Of a stretch of DNA of 64,000 nt, positions 57,060 through 64,000 are shown in pieces (position 1 is the stretch's first letter; every line of letters begins with the position of its first letter). Location of the stretch: positions 54,085,903-54,149,902 of the forward strand of contig OW679197.1 in NCBI GenBank assembly GCA_940337035.1, in the 5' to 3' direction. The notes beneath the pieces are model-generated. The model saw only the letters and a program-made list of their open reading frames with translations. It made no database searches and was not told the origin of the DNA. This DNA comes from Agriotes lineatus. Its lineage: Eukaryota > Arthropoda > Insecta > Coleoptera > Elateridae. The translations under genes were made by a program, and so were the position numbers.

Positions 57060-57440
57060 GTTCACACGTTAGATGTCCAACATTCTTTCCACTTTTTTAG
57101 AGGTCCACCTTGTTTTCTTTTTCCTTCAGCTGGATGGCCTTGTGTAACCTTTTTTACTAATCTGTTCTTGTCCGTACGACTAACATGTTTGTTCCAGTGC
57201 TTATTTTCTTGTCTTTAATAGGGCATGATATGTCTTGTAACTACCTATGGTATACATATCCTCCCATTTGTTATTTTGCTGTTTAGTATTTTGTCATATA
57301 TTTTTACTTGTGTCGTTCTTTAATATTTTCAATTCACTGGTATTTATTATTTGTTTTGTCTTTGTTGTGGCTGCCCTGGTCTCTGCGGCATATATTAGTA
57401 CCGGATTTACTGCTGTCATATTATGAAATGGTCTTTAGCC
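57060..57440 (-). pseudogene. RTE-like LINE remnant: C-terminal region
   Basis: Minus strand reads AVNPVLIYAAETRAATTKTK, then INTSELKILKN, followed by frame breaks and RWTSKKVERMLDI. It corresponds to RAIVRPILTYATETRAETKK in the remnant at 694-1745, so both belong to one family. Confidence 0.65.
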
Positions 57441-57449
57441 CGGTACACA

Positions 57450-59320
57450 ACTCTGCTTGCAGAATCAATAATTTAAAGCAAGTCAATAAAGCACAGAGCT
57501 GGGGTAAGCAGGCATCTGCAAGAAGTCACATTAGAAATTTTAATTTATGATTACATCGGTCAAGCATTGCCGATATTAAATGAAATTACTTTAGAATAAA
57601 TGGCAATAAGGCAGAGCTCAAATCGTAAATTAGATTCACAGTTTTATCAATTAACGTAAATTAAGAGGTTGGTGCAATGTAAAGCCAATAAATAATTCAA
57701 CAAATCTATCACCAAAGGGATTTATTACATGCAGGTTAATTAAATTTGCATATCAGTTTAATTAAATAAGTACAGTTCTATGAAATTTTTAAATAAAGGT
57801 AAGAGGGACAGAATGTTCAATAAAGTGCAAATAGAGCACGATACTAGATTGAATAAGGCTATAAGAAAATGGAGCTGTAATATTTGAAGATTGGTGAAAA
57901 ACAGACAGGTTTTTGTGGAACTGCAAGAAAATCACACTACAGGAAATGGACAAGATTTGTGTTTATAAAATAAGTCAGTGTAATGACACAACTGAACAGA
58001 CAATTAAAATACAACTTCGTGAGTGGCGCTAGAACTTAGATAAATTGCAAACATGAACAAACAATAATTTAGAAATAAGATTATGTACAGTTTTATAAAT
58101 TAAGTTGTAAATTTAGATTATAAGTAATTGCATTGTATTCAGTTAACATAAGTTTTTATGTAGCCAGATAGACAATTGTTGTTAACGAACGAAAAAAAAA
58201 CAATTGAAATAAATTAATTCCATGACAAGCTAATTTGTGTCTCCAGTTTAGTTAAATTTTATCCCATTTACCATTAAAATAAATTAATAAAAATTATACC
58301 GGCGTGATCAGCAGTTTACAGTGCACATGTGAGAGTGTGGGTGTAAAAATCCATCACATAAAAAATATTTTCTCCGGTGACCGCTTCCGACAAGATCGGC
58401 AGCCCAGATCCAGTTTACGAGCACCAGTTGCGGGCTTCAGCCAAGTTCCAGAGCCTGAGAGAGGGTGTCAGCAGTTCCGCCCGGTGTGTACGAGGCCAGC
58501 ACAGCAGTTGCAGCATCCCGGGGGTTCAGCATCCAGCCGCAAGCATCAGGAGAAGCTGTCCGAGGAAGTTGCCGCAGCCTAAGAAAGGTCAGGTTAGTGG
58601 TGCCAAGCGTATAAGCTTGCTAGAGCTACGAAATTTACCATGAGGAACGAGCCCTATGAGAGGAAGCCCATCCCAGTATTACAATACGTCAAAATAGAGC
58701 AGGAGTTCCAGAAATTGTGAAAATATAAGTTGAGGTTATGTTAGGGACGCGTTGAAAACATCTGAACTGCGAAGGAACCCGCCAACGATCTAAAACAAAA
58801 CACGATTAGGAACGCTTAATAAAGCTCGAGATTAGAATTACCTGTTAATTTGTTCATGGATTTGATTTTGAATTCACTATAATCGCACAGAAATGAACTG
58901 CGCGTAGAATCGATTTGCTGATAGATATTATTGACAGAGCAGCGAGTCTGCGTGTTTGCTACTTCTAAATTTCATAGCCCAGTGGCGTATCACGGGGATT
59001 TTTATTTTGAACAAATAGGTGAACCCAACCAGATTTTGAGTCCATGCCTATCGAAAAAAGAGCTAGCCATAACTTATCTAACTTGCAGATGTGCGCAGTA
59101 CTACCAAGGGCAAAACACTGAATTCAATTAACCCATTGATACAGATATTTATTGCTTTTAATCAGTAAAAATTTGATATTAAACAGAAATAAAAATATGT
59201 GTAGGGTGTGTATTTGTTTATTAAATTAAATCATAATCATAATAATATAACATAAACCTTTACAATATATTCTCACTTTGCTTTCTTTTGTTATGTATTA
59301 TTATTCCTACATACTAGATC
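57450..59320. other. Unassigned; GC-richer segment 58360-58640
   Basis: 57450-58300 is A-rich and non-coding. Around 58304-58643 two overlapping frames stay open (one reads EPERGCQQFRPVCTRPAQQL) but match no family and lack a dominant frame. The context (AT-rich leader, then GC-richer block) would suit the leader/gag start of a decayed LTR element; that is only a guess. Confidence 0.3.
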
Positions 59321-59329
59321 TTTCAAGCA

Positions 59330-60050
59330 TCCTAATATTTGTGATGCTTTATTTATCTGGGTTTTAACTTCTTCGTTTAAAGTTTTATCCTAACTTGTTT
59401 CAGTGCCAAGGAAACTGAATTTTACTTGTTCTATAATTCTACCCTCTACCTCCAGCTTGCATCTAACTGATTGCTTGTTATGTATTTTGTCTTTTCTATG
59501 TTTATTGACATTAAATCTTTTAGCAGTGACACTGAACCGGTAAAGAAGTCTTTTTAATCGTCTTCATTATTAGCAAAAACAACGGCCTCATCTGCAAAGC
59601 ATATTGCATTCACATTAGATTTGTCCTAGGTGCTTTGGAAGGCTATCTACTACTTCGTTCGTTATGATATTAAATAAGAACGAACTCAGAAAATCCTTTT
59701 ATCTTATACCTGCGGTAATTTCAATTTACTCCGTTGTTTCAGCTTTAACTTTTACAGTAGTTGTACAATTTGTGTTTAGATTTTCAATTGTTGTAGATAT
59801 TTTATGAGGTACACCAATTATTTGCATTATTTTAATTATTTCGTTTTATTTTATCCGGTCAAATACAAATACATAAATTCCACAGAGGTTTCTAAAGTTG
59901 CCCTATGATGAAGATTGCATCTGTAGACTTATTTTGTCTAAAACGTTGCTGTTCTTCATTGAGTGGTATGATGTGGCTAAACTTCCTATGCATAATTTTT
60001 GTAAAAAGTTTCAGTGTCATGTTTAATAGAGTTATAACGTGCGTTGAAGA
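59330..60050 (-). pseudogene. RTE-like LINE remnant: RT palm to thumb
   Basis: Minus strand pieces: FRQNKSTDAIF-like block near 59940, then CNMLCR (remains of the YADD region) near 59600, RLLYRFSVTAKRFNVN near 59530, SVRCKLEVEGRIIEQV near 59450 and FSFLGTETS near 59420. These correspond one to one with RLLHQFNVTSKHYNIE and VRCKLEIDGKIIEQV of 694-1745. Many stops and frameshifts. Confidence 0.65.
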
Positions 60051-60315
60051 AAAGTTATAGAGAGGGCTTTGAACTAGATTTTATCTTACGACAGCATGTC
60101 GGTGATTATTGCATTGCTCTACCCAGAATTCAACGTGCTCGGTCACTTGAGTTGTCAGTTGTCAAAGTGAGGTTGTGTGAATACGCAATCCATGAAATAA
60201 GTTATGACATGACTTTCAAAAATTACTTTTTGACACAAGGCCACTTGATAACGGTTTTATTTGAATGCACTTTACTTATCCCTATAGTTTTCTATTTTTT
60301 CATTTCTCCTTTTTT

Positions 60316-60945
60316 ACTTCCTTTTACGACCAAGGAAGTATTGGATTCACCCCAAAAATTCGAAATTGAGTTTTCAACAGATCTTCATATTTTAGAGTCC
60401 CCTGAACCCAAAAAACATTTTTTTTCATTGGTCTGTCTGTCTGTCACTGAATAGAATATCTCAAAAACGAAAAGAGGTATGGCGTTGAAACTTCATATAC
60501 AAGTTTTGTGTACTATGTAGATGAGACAGCAAGCTTTTGAAGAAAATCGCATAACTGGAAGTAGGTGTTGACTCTTGTGATTTTTCAGTTTTTTAAAAAA
60601 ATTTTCAAAAACGGCTGTAACGATTTTTTTAAACTTTACATTTTTAATGTGTATTAATGTGATATAGGTGTTTTTCAGTTGAATACTTCTAAAATGGGTT
60701 TCTTTTTTTTTCAATTTTTTTTATTAACTCCTATTTTAAATAGAACACCCAGTATATTATTACATTTTTGAATTCAGCTTAAAATTTTAGAGAAAATTTG
60801 TCTCTTCACTAAGGCTCTATTTTGTACCGTTTTTGTAGAATTTGTAATTTTTGACAAATGCTTAAAAATTAAATATCAAATTTTTGGCTAATTATAAGAT
60901 CACTGTAAAAGAAAGTTGTGTGAGTGTATCACACCAGATTTTTTT
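60316..60945 (+). repeat. Hairpin-ended interspersed repeat, copy 5 (longest)
   Basis: About 630 bases and complete: ACTTCCTTTTACGACCAAGG start, GGATTCACCCCAAAAATTCG, GAAAAGAGGTATGGCG, AGAACACCCAGTATATTATT, GTACCGTTTTTGTAG, the AAAGAAAGTTGTGTGAG end and the terminal hairpin followed by a T run. Best guide to the family's borders. Confidence 0.85.
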
Positions 60946-60949
60946 TTTG

Positions 60950-61855
60950 TTGAATATACTTACTTTTTGGAAAGCTTAATGTTCAGTTTTTAAATAAACA
61001 AGTAAAAAAAAATTATGCTTGCTTAATAATTATTCCTTCTACCTCTCTGAGCAGTAATTCCTGGCTACGGCTTTGCGGTAGTGATAGATTATGTTATATA
61101 ACTTTGTTTCTAGAACAGGGATTTAGGGATCTTCATAAAATGATTAATCAAAATAGTTAAATGTGTTATGACAAAAAACATTGCAAATAATCAAATCATA
61201 TGTTGCAAATTTCATGTTTGCCTTGATGAAAAAGTCCATTCCTATTGCTACAAAAAATACATTCATGCACATATTGACAATTCATTCAAGATTCAGATAA
61301 GCGTCAAAATATAATGCACAGTACGAATCCTCCATAAATTTAAGCTTTTATTATAGCCAGCATCTGTTTCCACTAAAGTTTAACATAGCCATTCCAATTA
61401 ATCTAAAATTGGGTTCTGGGATATTAATCCATGGGTGCTCCTCGTGGCACTATCTATTAGCCACTTTAACAAATTAATAACAGTTGAGGTTTTCAAATTT
61501 TGATTGTTAAAAAGATTTTATTTTTCAAATTTAAATACATGCTAAAACTGGAACGGTTGTTCAATTTTACTGATTTCATTGCCATCATGAGAATTAAATC
61601 GCATATTACCTCTTTCTTATGTAAAGGACATCCGAGCAACAATATTTAAGCAAACAAAACTGCAGAATGTCTGCATTTCTGACAGGTAGTTTTAATATTA
61701 CAAATTGCATAGCTTCTTTTGTTATATCTGCTATTTACTGAACGAGTCCAACAAATAATTTTGGAGAATTATTAATTGTAATACAGGTCCCTGAAAAGTG
61801 TAAGAGGCACAATACAATTTACACAGTTAATTTTTTGTTGCAATTTTATGATGAT
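60950..61855. other. Unassigned AT-rich stretch
   Basis: No gene, RNA or partnered repeat recognised. Confidence 0.4.
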
Positions 61856-61858
61856 GTA

Positions 61859-63487
61859 CAGGGTTTTTCCTCAAATTTTGACAGCTTCTAGGGACTTTGT
61901 TATTCCAGATAGAAAAAAATTGTTCAGATAAAAATTGTAGGGTATCATCCAAACCGTCCGAATTTGCTATATAAAGAAACAATTGAGCATCACGGGTGAA
62001 CTTTTTGACTCATTGTATACTTTTTTTAATGGAACACCCTATATATTATGTGTATGAAATCCCCTATTAAAGAATCAAAATATTACTAATTTACTATATG
62101 AAATAAATCACAGTAACCAGTAATATTTTAATTCTTTAATAGTGGATATTTCAACAATGGATGAAGTAATTATAGGCAACTTATATATTTTTGAAAAGAG
62201 AATTTTAAGCGCTATGGAATAAACACGTAATATACAGGGTGAGTTTTTTTTTCATTATCACTATAGGGATCTAGGAAACCGTGAAGATAGAAGGTTGGTT
62301 AAATGGAGAAAGAATTGTAGTTTTATGAGCTTATTCGAGATGTGCTTTTGTTTTTTTGAAAAAATCCAAGGCCTACTAGATCAACAAAATATTAAAATTA
62401 CTTAATTCCTTAAAGTCGGTCTAGCGCCGTTATTATTGAAAATAGAAAAAAAAAGAATAAGTTTTAGCTATTTTTACGGTGTTTATCTTACACTTATTAG
62501 TTTTCTTCTAGCTTTCATAGTTTTTGAGTTATAACATTAAGTTACATTTTTTTAAATAGCAATCGTAGTTGGCTTAGATATTTTTAACAAGAGCTCACTT
62601 TTCCGCTTAAAATGACATAAGGTTTGTTATACCTATTTTGACAAATAATTCTTTTATAATAATTTTCGTAATAAGAAAATGACGAAAACAATAGCTATGA
62701 AAGCTAGAAGGAAATTAATAGGTGTAAGATAAACACCCTAAAAATAGCAAAAACTTTTATTCTTATAATTTTTTTCTATTTTCAATAATAACGGTGCTAG
62801 ACCGACTTTAAAAGATTAAGTAATTTTAATATTTTGCTTATATCTAGTAGGCCTTGGATTTTTTAAAAGAAACAAAAGCACACTTTGAATAAGCTCATAA
62901 AACTGCGATTCTTTCTCCATTTAGAAAACGAGATATGCTCTTTTTAGAAATGTCTAAGCCAACTATAATTGCTATTGAAAAAAATGTAACTTAATGTTAT
63001 AACTCAAAAATTGTGAAAGCTAGAAGAAAACTAATAAGTGTAAGATAAACACAGTAAAAATAGCTAAAACTTTTATTCTCATTATTTTTTTTCTATTTTC
63101 AATAATAACGGCGCTAGACCGACTAAGAAATTAAGTAATTTTAATATTTTCCTTGTATCTAGTAGGCCTTGGATTTTTTCAAAGAAACAAAAGCACATCT
63201 CAAATAAGCTCATAAAACTGCAATTCTTTCTCCATTTAACCAACCTTCTATCTTTCACGGTTTCCGAGATCCCTATAGTAATAATGAAAAAAACTCACCC
63301 TGTATAGGGTGTTCCATTAAAAAAAGTATACAATAAGTCAAAAAGTTCACCCGTGGTGCTCAATTGCTTCTTTATGTAGCAAATTCGAACGATTTGGATG
63401 ATACCCTACAATTTTTATCTGAACAATTGTTTTCTATCTGGAATAACAAAGTCCCCAGAAGCTGTCAGAATTTGAGGAAACACCCTG
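61859..63487. mobile_element. Palindromic TA-flanked element (outer), carrying a nested element
   Basis: Left end CAGGGTTTTTCCTCAAATTT and right end (minus strand) CAGGGTGTTTCCTCAAATTC, with TA outside. Inverted arms run ~180 bases (GTAGGGTATCATCCAAA, CAATTGAGCA, GTGAACTTTTTGACT, AATGGAACACCCTATA). Between the arms are a small inverted repeat (62062-62145, CCTATTAAAGAAT...ATTCTTTAATAG) and a complete second element (62235-63302). Confidence 0.85.
62235..63302. mobile_element. Palindromic TA-flanked element (inner) with a third arm copy
   Basis: CAGGGTGAGTTTTTTTTTC to GAAAAAAACTCACCCTG with TA outside both ends. Arms of ~370 bases are inverted copies (GGTTGGTTAAATGGAGAAAG, CTAGTAGGCCTTGGATTTT and AGTCGGTCTAGCGCCGTTATT blocks, each present in reverse on the right). 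A third copy of the inner arm, in right-arm orientation, occupies ~62690-62930. No transposase. Confidence 0.8.
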
Positions 63488-63489
63488 TA

Positions 63490-63878
63490 CACTAAATTAT
63501 ACGGCAATATAAACATAAATTACACTACGCCTATCTGCATAGCTAATACGTAGGGTATTTATGTTTTTTGGCAGTGTTCCACCCTAAGGTTTTTCGCCAT
63601 TTTTTCTTAAATCTGCATTTTTTTCCACATTACTCGCTGCATAGTGACAACTGATAACATCAATCACGACCTCATACCTCATTTAACAACTTTGGCAGAT
63701 TATAAATGACAGGTAATAGCAAGAGCATAGAAACAAACTAGTGGTTTGGCGTGGAGAGTAGTTAGTTACACAAACACCTGGAGAGGGCTTGGAGGGGGGG
63801 CCTGTCAAAAATGTATAGAACCCAAAATGGAATGGCCATGTTCACACATCAGCGGGTGAGAATGTCATTCGCTTGGCA
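63490..63878. other. Unassigned stretch
   Basis: No gene or partnered repeat recognised; contains a G run at 63795-63800. Confidence 0.4.
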
Positions 63879-63879
63879 C

Positions 63880-64000
63880 TGTTGATGTTGGTGGCACTGT
63901 AAGTCCCTGTCAAATTCGAGGTTAGCAGGTTAGGTTTTGAGTCAGTATTGACACAATCTGACGCAAAACCTAACCTGCTAACCTCGAATTTGACAGGGAC
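63880..64000. mobile_element. Palindromic element, AATTCGAGGTTAGCAGG family, copy 3 (cut by window end)
   Basis: GTTGATGTTGGTGGCACTGT leads into AAGTCCCTGTCAAATTCGAG, GTTAGCAGGTTAGGTTTTG and, after the centre near 63949, the reverse complement up to GTCCC at or just before the last base. The right arm continues beyond the window. Confidence 0.85.

Noticed and set aside
58304..58643. Two overlapping open frames as a gene
   Set aside because: Neither frame dominates, no start context or domain is visible, and the surroundings look like a decayed element leader.

Overview
The window is an AT-rich, gene-poor stretch of an insect nuclear genome. It looks beetle-like, but this is an inference from the retroelement families and the general look of the sequence, not a proven placement. 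The evidence for an insect is a BEL/Pao LTR retrotransposon, many RTE-like and jockey/CR1-like LINE pieces, several TA-flanked inverted-repeat (Tc1/mariner-type) elements, a tRNA-derived SINE, (TTAGG)n-like arrays (the usual insect telomere motif), and two host coding segments with insect-type relatives. Most of the sequence is transposon-derived.

Host genes. (1) A minus-strand first coding exon at 12459-12770 encodes a signal peptide and the start of a beta-helix ectodomain resembling protein bark beetle (bark/anakonda). It has a good GTATGT splice donor and a comparatively GC-rich 5' flank with palindromic E-box-like sites. (2) A complete intronless coding region at 40292-40903 encodes an MBLAC1-like metallo-beta-lactamase-fold hydrolase. 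(3) A possible 3'-terminal exon at 23798-23950 (+) encodes one membrane segment and a short tail; its family is not recognised.

Layout. 1-12.4 kb: unassigned DNA with decayed LINE fragments on both strands and one copy of a hairpin-ended ~0.6 kb repeat. 12.4-13.4 kb: bark-like exon and putative promoter. 13.9-15.1 kb: two head-to-tail copies of the hairpin repeat. 15.5-18.4 kb: a 140-bp tandem duplication, then a long-arm foldback element carrying a LINE 3' end. 18.4-21.8 kb: an RTE-like LINE split by a ~1.4 kb insertion. 23.4-25.0 kb: degenerate short-period repeats in opposite orientations around the possible exon. 25.4-32.8 kb: a full-length BEL/Pao element with 807-bp LTRs, 5-bp target duplication, a tRNA-Tyr-type primer site and two coding lesions. 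33.0-40 kb: a palindromic element, one putative MITE, a 72-bp tandem duplication and unassigned DNA. 40.3-40.9 kb: MBLAC1-like gene. 43.2-45.2 kb: a second copy of the foldback family carrying a mariner-like element and a Tigger/pogo-like MITE. 46.7-47.0 kb: SINE with perfect target duplication. 47.2-51.3 kb: a ~4.1 kb giant inverted repeat enclosing telomere-like arrays and several TA-flanked inverted-repeat elements. 52.6 kb: an 85-bp minisatellite. 53.1-56.2 kb: a nearly intact jockey/CR1-like LINE. 56.6-64 kb: more hairpin repeats, palindromic elements, LINE remnants and a doubly nested palindrome at 61.9-63.5 kb.

The window's main interest is its architecture: several unrelated families of long, near-symmetrical inverted repeats, repeatedly inserted into one another at TA dinucleotides, plus the giant foldback that carries TTAGG-like arrays. 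The host genes show no functional linkage to one another.
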